Source of the DNA: an uncultured Gammaproteobacteria bacterium
GTDB lineage: Bacteria > Pseudomonadota > Gammaproteobacteria > Steroidobacterales > Woeseiaceae
Length of the DNA: 58,842 bases
Assembly: GCA_913063505.1 (NCBI GenBank)
Contig: CAJXYT010000006.1
Coordinates: 1 to 58,842 of the forward strand
Reading direction: 5' to 3'
Every line of letters starts with the position of its first letter. The first letter of the stretch is position 1. This document shows, one piece after another, positions 34,135 to 43,696 of this stretch. The position numbers and the translations under genes are program-made. The notes under the pieces were generated by a model, which searched no databases, was not told the origin of the DNA, and saw nothing but the letters and a program-made list of their open reading frames with translations.

Positions 34135-35946
34135 TTAGTCTTCGAGTAGGAAGCTTCGCAGCTGATCCGAACGTGTCGGATGGCGTAATTTACGCAGCGC
34201 TTTCGCCTCAATCTGACGAATACGCTCGCGCGTCACGTCAAACTGCTTACCGACTTCTTCCAGCGTGTGATCGGTATTCATATCGATACCGAAACGCATG
34301 CGAAGTACTTTTGCTTCACGAGGCGTAAGACCAGCAAGAACCGAATGAGTGGTTTCTTTAAGACCTGAAGTCGTCGCAGAATCGACCGGTGAGTGCACCG
34401 TCTGATCCTCGATGAAGTCGCCAAGATGAGAATCTTCGTCGTCGCCAATTGGTGTTTCCATTGAAATCGGCTCTTTTGCGATTTTCAATACCTTGCGAAC
34501 CTTGTCTTCCGGCATTTCCATTCGTTCTGCCAGTTCGTCCGGTAGCGGCTCACGCCCCATCTCCTGCAGCATTTGCCGTGAGATGCGATTTAGTTTGTTG
34601 ATCGTTTCGATCATATGCACTGGAATTCGAATGGTGCGAGCCTGATCTGCGATCGAACGCGTGATCGCCTGGCGAATCCACCAGGTTGCATATGTCGAAA
34701 ATTTGTAGCCGCGTCGGTATTCAAACTTGTCGACGGCTTTCATCAAACCGATGTTGCCTTCCTGAATCAAGTCTAGGAACTGCAGGCCACGGTTCGTGTA
34801 TTTCTTCGCGATGGAAATAACGAGGCGTAAGTTAGCTTCGACCATTTCTTTCTTGGCGCGACGAGCCTTGGCTTCACCAATCGACATTTGTCGATTGATC
34901 TCTTTGATTTCGGCAATGCTAATTTGCGTAGCAATTTCGACGGCGATGAGTTTTCGTTGGCAACGGATTACATCGCCTCTCAGTTTCGCCAGAATCGATG
35001 AGTGTTTGCGCTTGGCACGAATGTGTTTCTCTATCCACGAATAGTCGGTTTCACTCTTCGGAAAGCTAGACAGGAAGTCTTTGCGCGGCATGCCGGCGTC
35101 GCGAACGCAGATCTGCATCACCATACGTTCCTGGCTACGAATGATTGACACGACGTCTCGCAGATTGCGTACTAGAGCCTCGAACAGTTTCGGTGCGAGC
35201 TTAAGCTCCATGATCTGGTCAGCCATTTCGGATAGCGCTTTGATGGTGCGCTTGTCCTTGAAGCCATACTTTTCGAGGTACTTCATGCCACGGTTGTAGT
35301 GGCGGCGAATGACCTTAACGCGTGCCTTCACTTCGTCTGGATCAGGGCCAGTATCAATAACTTCATCATCATCATCTGACTTCGGTGCCGGCGGCTTAAT
35401 CTCTTCAGGCTCGTTCGGGTCAATAAATCCAACGACGAAATCCTGCATACGAGTCTCGCCACCGATAACCCTGTCGGCGACTTCAAGCAGCGCTTGAACG
35501 GTCGGCGGGAAATGCACCATGTTGTACTTGACCTGATTTAGGCCGGCTTCAATGCGCTTGGCGATTTCGATCTCGCCCTGACGCGTCAGGAGTTCGACTG
35601 TGCCCATTTCGCGCATGTACATGCGAACCGGGTCAGTCGTCCGTCCGAATTCGGCATCGACACTGGCGAGGGCGGCCTCCGCTTCCTCGGCGCCGTCGTC
35701 GTCAGTCGCTGTAGCATCCGATAAGGTAATGGATTGGACATCAGGCGCCTTCTCGTGCACGGCGATACCCATATCGTTGATCATATTAACGATGTCTTCG
35801 ATTTGCTCCGGGTCGACGATGTCATTCGGCAAGTGATCATTGACTTCTGCGTATGTCAGATAACCTTGTTCCTTGCCGCGGGCAATTAATTCTCTTAGTT
35901 GCTGTGCTTGCTTACCGCCGACAGCTACTGCACTTTTTTCGGTCAA
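34135..35946 (-). CDS. rpoD: RNA polymerase primary sigma factor RpoD (sigma-70)
   Basis: Housekeeping sigma factor, 603 residues, the usual proteobacterial length. Region 1.1 (residues about 10-75), region 1.2 ([17 protein letters not shown]), a non-conserved insert with an acidic stretch near residue 185, region 2 ([36 protein letters not shown]) and region 4 ([20 protein letters not shown]) are all present. It is the last protein gene of the rpsU-dnaG-rpoD unit. Confidence 0.99.
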   Translation of the reverse strand: MTEKSAVAVGGKQAQQLRELIARGKEQGYLTYAEVNDHLPNDIVDPEQIEDIVNMINDMGIAVHEKAPDVQSITLSDATATDDDGAEEAEAALASVDAEFGRTTDPVRMYMREMGTVELLTRQGEIEIAKRIEAGLNQVKYNMVHFPPTVQALLEVADRVIGGETRMQDFVVGFIDPNEPEEIKPPAPKSDDDDEVIDTGPDPDEVKARVKVIRRHYNRGMKYLEKYGFKDKRTIKALSEMADQIMELKLAPKLFEALVRNLRDVVSIIRSQERMVMQICVRDAGMPRKDFLSSFPKSETDYSWIEKHIRAKRKHSSILAKLRGDVIRCQRKLIAVEIATQISIAEIKEINRQMSIGEAKARRAKKEMVEANLRLVISIAKKYTNRGLQFLDLIQEGNIGLMKAVDKFEYRRGYKFSTYATWWIRQAITRSIADQARTIRIPVHMIETINKLNRISRQMLQEMGREPLPDELAERMEMPEDKVRKVLKIAKEPISMETPIGDDEDSHLGDFIEDQTVHSPVDSATTSGLKETTHSVLAGLTPREAKVLRMRFGIDMNTDHTLEEVGKQFDVTRERIRQIEAKALRKLRHPTRSDQLRSFLLED

Positions 35947-35987
35947 GATGAAACCCCTACGGGTAAAAGATACAAACGATTAATATT

Positions 35988-36005
35988 ACTCTCTTCAAAG
36001 AGAGT
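35988..36005 (-). promoter_or_regulatory. Perfect 8-bp inverted repeat between dnaG and rpoD
   Basis: ACTCTCTT (35988-35995) and AAGAGAGT (35998-36005) flank two bases. In the operon's mRNA this forms a hairpin in the dnaG-rpoD spacer. In E. coli this spacer is an RNA processing site that separates the low dnaG and high rpoD messages; a similar role here is inference. Confidence 0.45.
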
Positions 36006-36034
36006 GATCTACTATTTTTCATATGCGTAGCGCG

Positions 36035-37780
36035 TTAGTGCTGTTGCCTTAGCTCCGACTTTTCGTCGTCGCTCAGGCCCGTAACTCGTTGTTTTTCAAT
36101 AAGGAATTCAATTCTTTCCTTGCGCCCAGCCAGCGCCAACTGCTGCAGGCATTCGTCCAGTTCCGCCGCAGCGTCAAATTCTTCGTCAACCGGGACATCT
36201 GCAGCGGCCAGTTTGCCCAGATGTCCGCCCTTTTCGTCGTGCCGCCAACGCTCCAGCAAACCAGCGGTCGTTATAGTGGGCTCAGATTGTGCAGTTTCAA
36301 TGAGCGCGGACAATAAATCGACCCCCGCCCGCTGTACGCCAGCCAGTTTCTCGATATCCAGCTTCGCCCCAGCCTCTGGGTGATTCAAAATCAGCGTTAT
36401 CGCTCGTCGAACGACTGAAAGGCCGCCACTGGTATTCGGTTGTTGCCGGATCCTTACACGGTTAACCCCTGCCATCGGCGATGAATCATTTCTTTTCTGA
36501 CCTACCGTCATCATCATCTCGAGTTTTTGCCCCGTTAACCCGACGGCTGCAGCAAGACCTTCAGTCAATAATTCTCGGTAAACCCCAGTCGGTATTTTAC
36601 TAACGAGTGGGCGAGCCATTTCCGCTAGTTTAGCTCGACCGTCTATCGAATCCATGTCTACCTGAGTGCTGAGTTCGTGGATCAGAAACTCGGACAGCGG
36701 CATTCCAGCATCCATCAGTTTCACAAACGCGTCGGCGCCATTTTCATTGACGAAAGAGTCCGGGTCATGGCCGTCCGGGAGGAAAACGAATCGAACTTGC
36801 CGCCCATCGCGGATGTGTGGCAAGGCATTCTCAAGCGCTCGCCAGGCGGCCTTCTTCCCGGCGCGATCACCATCAAACGAAAAGTAGGCGTTGTCCGTCA
36901 GCCGAAACAATCGATTCAGGTGCTCATCAGTGGTTGCGGTACCTAAGGTTGCGACGGCGAAATCGATGCCATGTCTGGCCAGCGCCACCGTGTCCATGTA
37001 GCCCTCGACTACGACCAGACGCTCGATGTGTCTGAGTGCCTGACGAGCCTCATAAAGGCCGTAGAGTTCACGGCCCTTGTGAAACAGAACCGTTTCAGGG
37101 GAGTTCAGATACTTCGGCTCGCCCTCTCCCATTGTCCGACCACCGAAGCCGATTGTGCGGCCACGAGCATCTCGAATTGGAAACATTACACGGTCTCGAA
37201 AGCGGTCGTAATGCTTGCCGTTATCTTTGCGAATAATGAGTCCAGTCGCTAGCAGCCTTTCTATTGCTTCTTCAGACTTACCGAACTTGTCCAGCACGTT
37301 GCTCCAGCCATCGGGGGCAAAGCCAATGCCAAAGCGCTTCGCGGTCGGGCCATCAATCCCTCTGTTCTTTAAGTATTCAACTGCTGCCTGTGTTCCCTTA
37401 AGGCGGGACTGCCAGTGACGTGCCACGGTATCCATGAGCGAAAACAGCTCGTCATAGCGTCGCGTGGGCTGGTTGTTTTCACTCCGCGGAACCTCCACCC
37501 CCATAGAGCTCGCGAGAGATTCGATCGCATCGACAAAGCTCATGTGGTCGAACTCCATCAGGAATCCGACCACCGTCCCATGGGCGCCGCAGCCAAAGCA
37601 GTGGTAAAAGCCTTTTCCGGGGCTGACGGTGAACGACGGAGTTTTCTCATCGTGGAATGGGCAGCAGGCTTTGAACTCGCGCCCGGCCTTTTTCAGTTGG
37701 GTACGGCGACCCACAACCTCGACAATATCTGCTCTTGCGATTAGATCATCGATGAAGTCCTGAGGGATTAATCCAGTCAT
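36035..37780 (-). CDS. dnaG: DNA primase DnaG
   Basis: Makes RNA primers at the replication fork. Its 581 residues hold the N-terminal CHC2 zinc finger (CCPFHDEKTPSF, FYHCFGCGAHG, residues about 39-65), the TOPRIM core (VVEGYMDTVALARHG near 262, then YFSFDGDRAGKKAAWRALE near 302) and the C-terminal DnaB-interacting region. It lies between yqeY and rpoD in the macromolecular synthesis cluster. Confidence 0.98.
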   Translation of the reverse strand: MTGLIPQDFIDDLIARADIVEVVGRRTQLKKAGREFKACCPFHDEKTPSFTVSPGKGFYHCFGCGAHGTVVGFLMEFDHMSFVDAIESLASSMGVEVPRSENNQPTRRYDELFSLMDTVARHWQSRLKGTQAAVEYLKNRGIDGPTAKRFGIGFAPDGWSNVLDKFGKSEEAIERLLATGLIIRKDNGKHYDRFRDRVMFPIRDARGRTIGFGGRTMGEGEPKYLNSPETVLFHKGRELYGLYEARQALRHIERLVVVEGYMDTVALARHGIDFAVATLGTATTDEHLNRLFRLTDNAYFSFDGDRAGKKAAWRALENALPHIRDGRQVRFVFLPDGHDPDSFVNENGADAFVKLMDAGMPLSEFLIHELSTQVDMDSIDGRAKLAEMARPLVSKIPTGVYRELLTEGLAAAVGLTGQKLEMMMTVGQKRNDSSPMAGVNRVRIRQQPNTSGGLSVVRRAITLILNHPEAGAKLDIEKLAGVQRAGVDLLSALIETAQSEPTITTAGLLERWRHDEKGGHLGKLAAADVPVDEEFDAAAELDECLQQLALAGRKERIEFLIEKQRVTGLSDDEKSELRQQH

Positions 37781-37903
37781 ATGAATTCAAACGTCACCCG
37801 GTCAATTGTGGGCCTTGGAGTTTTTATTATTTTGTGAAGCATAGCCTAATGTTGAGGCTTTACTAGAGCGCAAAAAACGCGCCAGTTTTCGGGGGAGGGT
37901 GCT

Positions 37904-38353
37904 TTAATCGGCGTTTAATCGCTCTTTGATTAAAGCGCTGACAGCGCCCATGTCGGCTCGGCCAGATGCCTTCACCTTGATCTGGCCCATGACCTTACCC
38001 ATGTCACGAATGCCACTCGCACCTGTTGCCTGAATGACCTTGTCGATCATGACGGCCAGCTCATCGGCCGACAATTGTTCTGGAAGATAGGTATCAAGAA
38101 TCACGATTTCGGCGCGCTCAATAGCAGCGAGATCTTCACGATTTCCTTGCTCGAACTGCTCAACAGAATCTCGTCGCTGTTTGACCATTTTGGTCAGTAC
38201 GGTAAGCACAGCGGCCTCGTCGAGATCTTCTCGCGTGTCCACCTCAATCTGTTTGATCGCAGCGAGCATGAGGCGTACCACTTTCAACCGGTCTTTTTCA
38301 CCGGCCTTCATGGCAGACTTCATGTCTTCTGTGATTTGGCCTTTAAGGGACAT
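37904..38353 (-). CDS. GatB/YqeY domain protein
   Basis: A 149-residue YqeY-type protein starting MSLKGQITEDMKSAMKAGEK. The family resembles the C-terminal tRNA-binding region of GatB amidotransferase, but its own function is unproven. AVMIDKVIQATGASGIRDMG and MGQIKVKASGRADMGAVSAL are typical signatures. It is inserted between rpsU and dnaG, a common variation in Proteobacteria. Confidence 0.93.
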   Translation of the reverse strand: MSLKGQITEDMKSAMKAGEKDRLKVVRLMLAAIKQIEVDTREDLDEAAVLTVLTKMVKQRRDSVEQFEQGNREDLAAIERAEIVILDTYLPEQLSADELAVMIDKVIQATGASGIRDMGKVMGQIKVKASGRADMGAVSALIKERLNAD

Positions 38354-38374
38354 CGCGATGCAATGAACCTCTGA

Positions 38375-38590
38375 TCAATAAAGGCGCGTGCGCTTGGCAT
38401 CGTCGCGAGATATTTTCTTCAGATGTCGCTTGACGGCTGCGGCTTTCTTGCGCTTCCGCTCTTGAGTTGGCTTTTCGTAGAATTCACGACGACGCAACTC
38501 AGTAAGGATTCCCGCCTTTTCACAGGCGCGTTTGAAGCGACGCAGTGCAGCGTCAAAATACTCGTTCTCTTTTAATCGAACGCTTGGCAT
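38375..38590 (-). CDS. rpsU: 30S ribosomal protein S21
   Basis: A 71-residue, highly basic ribosomal protein ([40 protein letters not shown]). The length and sequence are standard for Gammaproteobacteria. It is the first gene of the rpsU-yqeY-dnaG-rpoD unit, 21 bases upstream of yqeY, and divergent from tsaD. Confidence 0.98.
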   Translation of the reverse strand: MPSVRLKENEYFDAALRRFKRACEKAGILTELRRREFYEKPTQERKRKKAAAVKRHLKKISRDDAKRTRLY

Positions 38591-38613
38591 TGTTCAGGTA
38601 TTCCGTCCAGACG

Positions 38614-38638
38614 TAAATAAACCCGGCACATGGCCGGG
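38614..38638 (-). promoter_or_regulatory. Terminator-like hairpin in the rpsU leader
   Basis: On the minus strand CCCGGC and GCCGGG (38622-38638) pair over a 5-base loop and are followed by TTTATTTA (38621-38614), about 25 bases upstream of the rpsU ATG. It lies inside the likely leader of the operon, so it may act as an attenuator, or the real promoter may lie downstream of it. Confidence 0.45.
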
Positions 38639-38705
38639 ACTCAGCCGAGCATACTAACCCCACATTTGGCGGTTTGCAAAGGGTTCGGGTTATCATTCGC
38701 TCCCT

Positions 38706-39728
38706 ATGGTAAGTCAAACTATAACCCTTGGAATTGAATCCAGCTGCGACGAGACCGGAGTTGCCCTTTATAGCCCCCAAAGAGGACTGATTGCGCACGC
38801 CCTGCATAGTCAGGTGGACCTGCATGCAGCCTACGGCGGCGTTGTCCCGGAGATCGCCTCTCGGGACCATGTTCGGATGCTTTTACCTTTAATTCAAAAA
38901 GTTATGGATGAGGCTGGCATCACGAAACCGGATGCAATCGCGTATACGGCGGGCCCGGGCCTAGTCGGCGCTCTCATGGTGGGCGGCGGCATGGCAAACG
39001 GATTGGGACTGGCGTGGGGCTGTCCGGTTATCCCTGTGCACCATATGGAAGGGCATTTGCTGGCGCCGATGTTGGAGGAAAATTCGCCCGAATTTCCGTT
39101 TCTGGCGCTTTTGGTATCGGGTGGACACACCATGCTCATCTCTGTTCGCGGGCTTGGTGAGTACAAATTATTGGGCACGACACTCGATGATGCGGCGGGA
39201 GAGGCTTTTGATAAGACCGCGAAATTATTGGGCCTTGGCTATCCTGGTGGTCCATTGCTGGCTGCTCTGGCGGACGAGGGTGACGATAAAGCATACGCTT
39301 TTCCGCGACCGATGCTGAACAAGCCCAATCTGGATTTTAGTTTTAGCGGGCTCAAGACAGCGGTAATGCTGCAGGTCCGAAGGTCCGAGGCCGACGATGA
39401 GCTCGATGCCAGTCGCGCGAATATTGCGGCCTCTTTTCAGCGTGCCGCTGTTGATACTCTCGTCGGAAAATCCTTAAAAGCAGCCGCAGCCGAAGGCCTG
39501 GGTAGAATCGTAATTGCAGGTGGGGTGGGGGCGAATCGATTGCTACGCAGTGCAATGGCGGAGCGATTTTCCGGTGATGTTTTTTATCCGCGATTCGAGT
39601 TTTGCACCGACAACGGCGCGATGATCGCGGTCGCGGGTGCACTACGACACTCGGAAGCAACGGACCCGACAGAAATTCAGGCACAGGCAAGATGGTCACT
39701 GGACTCGCTGGGTATCCCAGCGGCCTAA
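38706..39728 (+). CDS. tsaD: tRNA N6-threonylcarbamoyladenosine transferase TsaD
   Basis: Catalytic subunit of the t6A37 tRNA modification complex. Its 340 residues show the ASKHA-type N-terminus ([15 protein letters not shown]), the metal-binding HHMEGHL near residue 115, [11 protein letters not shown] and the C-terminal [12 protein letters not shown] and TDNGAMIA motifs. It is divergent from rpsU, the classic arrangement, and leads into folB-folK. Confidence 0.98.
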   Translation: MVSQTITLGIESSCDETGVALYSPQRGLIAHALHSQVDLHAAYGGVVPEIASRDHVRMLLPLIQKVMDEAGITKPDAIAYTAGPGLVGALMVGGGMANGLGLAWGCPVIPVHHMEGHLLAPMLEENSPEFPFLALLVSGGHTMLISVRGLGEYKLLGTTLDDAAGEAFDKTAKLLGLGYPGGPLLAALADEGDDKAYAFPRPMLNKPNLDFSFSGLKTAVMLQVRRSEADDELDASRANIAASFQRAAVDTLVGKSLKAAAAEGLGRIVIAGGVGANRLLRSAMAERFSGDVFYPRFEFCTDNGAMIAVAGALRHSEATDPTEIQAQARWSLDSLGIPAA

Positions 39729-39743
39729 TTCACGGAAGGAACT

Positions 39744-40103
39744 ATGGACAAAATTTTTCTTAGCGAGCTTAAAATCGATACCGTCATTGGTATTTTTGAA
39801 TGGGAGCGTCGCATTCGTCAGACTGTCGTCATTGACCTCGAAATGAGCGCAGACATTGCGAAGGCTGCTGCGACAGATGATGTTGCCGACACATTAAATT
39901 ACAAATCCATTGCGAAGCGGGTTCAAGATTTTGTAGCCAAGTCGAGTTTCCAGCTTGTCGAGACTCTAGCGGAGCACATTGCGGCGATAATTCGCGACGA
40001 GTTTTCAGTAGCCTGGGTCAAAGTTCGAGTGAATAAGCCTGGTGCAATTCGCGGATCAAAGTCGGTCGGGGTTGAGATCGAGCGGGGAGAGCAGTCAAAC
40101 TGA
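39744..40103 (+). CDS. folB: Dihydroneopterin aldolase
   Basis: Folate pathway enzyme, dihydroneopterin to 6-hydroxymethyl-dihydropterin. Its 119 residues match the family, with IFLSELKIDTVIGIFEWER at the start, DTLNYKSIAKRV in the middle and the VKVRVNKPGAIRGSKSVGVE region. It overlaps folK by one base (40103), so the two are translationally coupled. Confidence 0.95.
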   Translation: MDKIFLSELKIDTVIGIFEWERRIRQTVVIDLEMSADIAKAAATDDVADTLNYKSIAKRVQDFVAKSSFQLVETLAEHIAAIIRDEFSVAWVKVRVNKPGAIRGSKSVGVEIERGEQSN

Positions 40104-40591
40104 TGGCAAGCGTTTATCTCGGATTGGGTAGCAATGAATCGCCGGACATAAATCTTTCGATAGCGATTCGAGAGCTTACAGCCCGTTATGGCGAGCTTAA
40201 GCGATCGGCAGTATACCGAGGCGCTGCTGTCGGTTTTGATGGCGCGGATTTCCTGAACCTTGTCGTGAGCCTGCAATCAAATCAATCACCGCTGGATATT
40301 TGCGGTGAGATCGAGCTGATACATAATCTGGCCGGTCGCGTACGCGAAGGCAATAAATGGGAATCACGTCCTTTGGATATTGATCTGTTGCTTTACGATG
40401 ATCTTGTCAGTGACGAGCGACCGGTGCGGGTGCCGCGTGATGATATTTTGCAGTACAGCTTCGTATTGCGACCGATCGCGGAGCTGGCACCAGCTCTACT
40501 TCATCCTTTGACTGGCAGCACTGTATTAGAGCATTGGCAGAATTTTGACAGCAAAAGTCAGCCTTTAGAGAAAGTAAACGTTGATTGGTAA
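40103..40591 (+). CDS. folK: HPPK, 6-hydroxymethyl-dihydropterin pyrophosphokinase
   Basis: Transfers pyrophosphate from ATP to the pterin, the step after FolB. Its 162 residues include the start VYLGLGSNES, FLNLVVSLQSNQSP, the diagnostic KWESRPLDIDLLLYDD and VPRDDILQYSFVLRPIAEL. It shares one base with folB. Confidence 0.97.
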   Translation: MASVYLGLGSNESPDINLSIAIRELTARYGELKRSAVYRGAAVGFDGADFLNLVVSLQSNQSPLDICGEIELIHNLAGRVREGNKWESRPLDIDLLLYDDLVSDERPVRVPRDDILQYSFVLRPIAELAPALLHPLTGSTVLEHWQNFDSKSQPLEKVNVDW

Positions 40592-40601
40592 TGGAGCTGG
40601 T

Positions 40602-40727
40602 ATGCGCAAGCTGTTTTGTATACTCACTTTCGCCGGCCAGATGGCATGTAAAGTTGCTAACGCGGTTGGCGTTGCAGAGTCTGCGCGGCAGAAGCGGCGG
40701 CATCGCGGCCTGTTTGACGCGCTTTAG
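40602..40727 (+). CDS. Candidate 41-residue peptide downstream of folK
   Basis: An ATG frame of 41 codons preceded by GGAG at 6 bases. The N-terminus is signal-like (RKLFCILTFAGQMACKVANA) and the C-terminus strongly basic (ARQKRRHRGLFDAL). It lies 10 bases after folK in the same direction. No family is recognised; it may be a small exported peptide or a chance frame. Confidence 0.3.
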   Translation: MRKLFCILTFAGQMACKVANAVGVAESARQKRRHRGLFDAL

Positions 40728-40751
40728 TTAGCAGCGCTTCTACCAGCACTC

Positions 40752-41513
40752 TTACCAGCCAGTCGAGCGGCCGCCGTCGACTGCTATGATCTGACCCGTT
40801 ACATAGGTCGCGTCGCGCATCAGATAAAGTACGCACCCGGCAATGTCTGCGGGCTCTCCCGCACGACTCAACGGTATCTGCCGCAGAATGCTCTGCTGAT
40901 TCATCTCTGTCATCTCATTCTCCGGCCAGATGATTGCACCCGGTGAAACCCCGTTCACTCGAACGTCCGGGGCGAGGTCTTTAGCCAGCGACCGGGTCAG
41001 CATCGCAAGTCCTGCTTTCGCAGAGCCATACAAAACGTGATCACGCAGCGGCCGATCCGCGTGAATATCCACAATATTGACTATCGCGCCGCCACACTCA
41101 CGCAAATGGGGCGCAGCGGCTTGCGTCAAGAACAGTGGCGCTTTCAAGTTACTACCCAAGATGTCGTCCCACTGCTGCTCGGAGATGCTGCCGATAGGCG
41201 TGGGGTAGAAGGTCGATGCATTGTTGACCAGACCATTAAGGCCGCCGCCCCAACTGACGACCGCGTCGATCAGCGGCGACAGACCGTCCACTTTCCTAAG
41301 GTCCGCCTGAAAAACTGCAGCAGAATCGGGACGCAAGTTATTGAAGTCGCCCGCAAGTGATTTCGCCTCATCCGCTGAACCGCGGTAATGAATCGCAACT
41401 CGTGCGCCGTTGTCGTGTAAGCGTGTCACAATGGCAGCGCCTATTCGGCGGGCGGCACCGGTGACGAGAATAACTTTGTCGTTGAGTGTTTTTTCTGACA
41501 TGCCATCATTCAT
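40752..41513 (-). CDS. Pteridine reductase-like short-chain dehydrogenase
   Basis: An SDR of about 253 residues. The cofactor motif TGAARRIGAAI has the arginine pair typical of NADPH-dependent pteridine reductases (PTR1/FolM type). LVNNASTFYPTPIG, YGSAKAGLAMLTRSLAKDL (YxxxK) and NGVSPGAIIWPE also fit. The longest frame (41537) would overlap the divergent MidA gene, so ATG 41513 was chosen; 41501 is equally possible as no Shine-Dalgarno is clear. Proximity to folB-folK supports a pterin substrate. Confidence 0.82.
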   Translation of the reverse strand: MNDGMSEKTLNDKVILVTGAARRIGAAIVTRLHDNGARVAIHYRGSADEAKSLAGDFNNLRPDSAAVFQADLRKVDGLSPLIDAVVSWGGGLNGLVNNASTFYPTPIGSISEQQWDDILGSNLKAPLFLTQAAAPHLRECGGAIVNIVDIHADRPLRDHVLYGSAKAGLAMLTRSLAKDLAPDVRVNGVSPGAIIWPENEMTEMNQQSILRQIPLSRAGEPADIAGCVLYLMRDATYVTGQIIAVDGGRSTGW

Positions 41514-41531
41514 AAAGACATTATCGCGTAT

Positions 41532-42716
41532 ATGCAATACGAACAGCCAGCATCCCTACCGCAACCCGACCAGATTAGCGCAACACACAGCGCACGGGTC
41601 GCTCGTCACATCAGCACAAAGATTCGAGAAGCAGGTGGCCAAATCAGTTTCGCCGAGTTCATGCATGAGGCGCTTTACTCACAGGGTCTGGGTTATTACA
41701 GCGCGGGTTCGATAAAATTCGGCAGGGACGGCGACTTCGTTACGGCGCCAGAAGTGTCGGCCGTCTTCGGCAGAGTGTTAGCGCGCCAATGCGCCGAGGT
41801 CTTAGCTCAGGTCGATGGCGGCGAAGTCCTAGAGTTCGGCGCAGGTAGTGGCAAACTCGCTGTTGATATTTTGTCGACTCTTGCAGAGCAAGGTGCGCTG
41901 CCTGCTACTTACAATATTCTTGAGGTCTCGCCGGATCTTGTCGAAAGGCAAAAAAACAGGCTGCAGGACGAGTTACCGCATTTAGTAGAACGGGTTCGCT
42001 GGCTTTCAGCAATACCCAGTAATTTCGAAGGAGTAATCATTGCCAATGAGGTTCTTGATGCGCTGCCTGTAGAGCGATTCGTGCGGCGAGAATCAGGAGT
42101 GTTCCAGATGCTCGTCTCGCTTAGCGGTGACGCATTCGTTTGGGCTGAGGCCGAGGCTCCGGAACAGCTAGCCGCAGCGGTAGCTAGTATCGAAGGGGAG
42201 ATTGCCGCACCTTTTCCGACGGGTTACCAGTCAGAGATTTGTCTCGCGGCATCAACGTGGATAGCTGAGTTGGCTGATTGCCTACGTTACGGTGTTGTAT
42301 TCCTGTTCGACTATGGCGTATCGCAGCGTGAATACTATGCGCTCGATCGTGATGATGGTTGGTTACGCTGTCACTATCGTCATTATGCGCACAATGATCC
42401 GCTGATACTGCCCGGTATTCAGGATCTGACTGCTTGGGTCGATTTTTCGTCCGTTGCGGGTGCGGCAGTCGCCAGCGGCCTGGATATCCTGGGGTACCAA
42501 ACACAGTCCCAATTCCTGCTGGGAGGAGGGCTGGAAATCGAAATGCAGGGATTTTCTGATTTGCCCGTCGTGAAACAATTCGAATTGTCCGGTCAGATCA
42601 AAACACTTACTCTTCCCGGCGAAATGGGTGAAAACTTTAAATGCATGGCGTTGGGACGTGGCGATATCGCTTCGCCAACGGCATTTAAGTTCGCTGACAG
42701 GACACAGACTCTTTGA
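41532..42716 (+). CDS. MidA/NDUFAF7-like SAM-dependent methyltransferase
   Basis: A 394-residue protein of the DUF185/MidA family. ISFAEFMHEALYSQGLGYYS, DFVTAPEVSAVFGRVLARQ and LEFGAGSGKLAVDIL (SAM motif I) are family hallmarks, with VIIANEVLDALPVERFV following. Mitochondrial relatives methylate an arginine in complex I; the bacterial substrate is not established. Its stop overlaps the uppP start (TTGA). Confidence 0.92.
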   Translation: MQYEQPASLPQPDQISATHSARVARHISTKIREAGGQISFAEFMHEALYSQGLGYYSAGSIKFGRDGDFVTAPEVSAVFGRVLARQCAEVLAQVDGGEVLEFGAGSGKLAVDILSTLAEQGALPATYNILEVSPDLVERQKNRLQDELPHLVERVRWLSAIPSNFEGVIIANEVLDALPVERFVRRESGVFQMLVSLSGDAFVWAEAEAPEQLAAAVASIEGEIAAPFPTGYQSEICLAASTWIAELADCLRYGVVFLFDYGVSQREYYALDRDDGWLRCHYRHYAHNDPLILPGIQDLTAWVDFSSVAGAAVASGLDILGYQTQSQFLLGGGLEIEMQGFSDLPVVKQFELSGQIKTLTLPGEMGENFKCMALGRGDIASPTAFKFADRTQTL

Positions 42717-43510
42717 CCACACTACAGATCATCATACTTGCCATTGTGCAGGGTATTACTGAATTTCTACCGATTTCAAGCTCGGGTCACCTCGTGCTGG
42801 TGCCGTTCTTGTTCGATTGGGTTGATCAGGGTTTAGCGTTCGACGTTTCAGTGCATGTTGGATCCCTTGCGGCTGTGTGTATTTTCTTTCGGAGAGACAT
42901 CGCCTCATTGTTATCAGGAGGCGCACAGATACTCGGTGGTAATATCAAGACGCCCGAGTCACGAATGGCGTTGGCGATAGTGCTCGGTACCATTCCGGCT
43001 GCAATGGCGGGTCTCTTGCTTGCTTCCTGGATAGAAAGCAATCTTCGCGATCCGGCCGTTATCGCCTATACCTTGTCGGGTTACGGAATCGTGATGGCAT
43101 TGGCCGACCGCTTTGGCAGCCGTGAAAGAAGTATATCGACCGTCGGATTGAAGGATGCACTCATTATTGGCTGTGCCCAAGCGCTTGCACTAGTGCCTGG
43201 TACGTCACGCTCGGGCATCACAATCACAGCAGCACGACTACTGGGCTTCGAGCGGCAGGATGCAGCCCGCTTTTCTTTTCTATTGTCAGCGCCAGTCATC
43301 TTGCTGGCTGCCGGCTACAAGTTTGTGCAAATGCTAATGAGCGGCGTGACGGTTGCTTGGGGCCAACTGGGCCTGGCCGCTTTGATTGCCTGTATTGTCG
43401 CTTACCTTAGTATAGGATTTTTTATGCGCGTAGTTACTCGTGTGGGGCTCGCACCATTTGCGATTTATCGATTATTACTGGCCGCTTGTATTCTTTATGC
43501 ACTGATTTAG
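42713..43510 (+). CDS. uppP: Undecaprenyl-diphosphatase UppP/BacA
   Basis: Dephosphorylates undecaprenyl pyrophosphate so that the carrier lipid of cell-wall synthesis is recycled. Its 265 residues form a multi-helix membrane protein with ITEFLPISSSGHLVLVP near the N-terminus (catalytic Glu and Ser) and the second motif LVPGTSRSGITITAARLLGF near residue 158. The TTG start overlaps the upstream stop by 3 bases. Confidence 0.97.
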   Translation: MTTLQIIILAIVQGITEFLPISSSGHLVLVPFLFDWVDQGLAFDVSVHVGSLAAVCIFFRRDIASLLSGGAQILGGNIKTPESRMALAIVLGTIPAAMAGLLLASWIESNLRDPAVIAYTLSGYGIVMALADRFGSRERSISTVGLKDALIIGCAQALALVPGTSRSGITITAARLLGFERQDAARFSFLLSAPVILLAAGYKFVQMLMSGVTVAWGQLGLAALIACIVAYLSIGFFMRVVTRVGLAPFAIYRLLLAACILYALI

Positions 43511-43691
43511 ACTCTTTGTTCTGCTTCTGATTACCAGCCTGGCGTGGGCTGTGGAAAATTTTATTATTGGCGGCGGCGCCGAGTCTGATTCGGTCGACGG
43601 CTTGTCAGGCGTCGTGATAGCAGACGTTGGTATTATGGAAAAGATTCATCTTTCTCGGTGTTCTTTTATTTCTACGGTGGCAGTTAAGTAG
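43506..43691 (+). pseudogene. Signal-peptide remnant of a possible outer-membrane barrel protein
   Basis: A stretch open for 61 codons but with no usable ATG/GTG/TTG near its start reads RLFVLLLITSLAWAVENFII then GGGAESDSVDGLSGVVIADV. A signal peptide followed by a glycine-rich repeat-like strand suggests the first part of a beta-barrel or porin-like protein. It overlaps the uppP stop and ends at TAG 43689. The start codon and the rest of the gene appear lost. The family call is tentative. Confidence 0.4.
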
Positions 43692-43696
43692 GCCCC

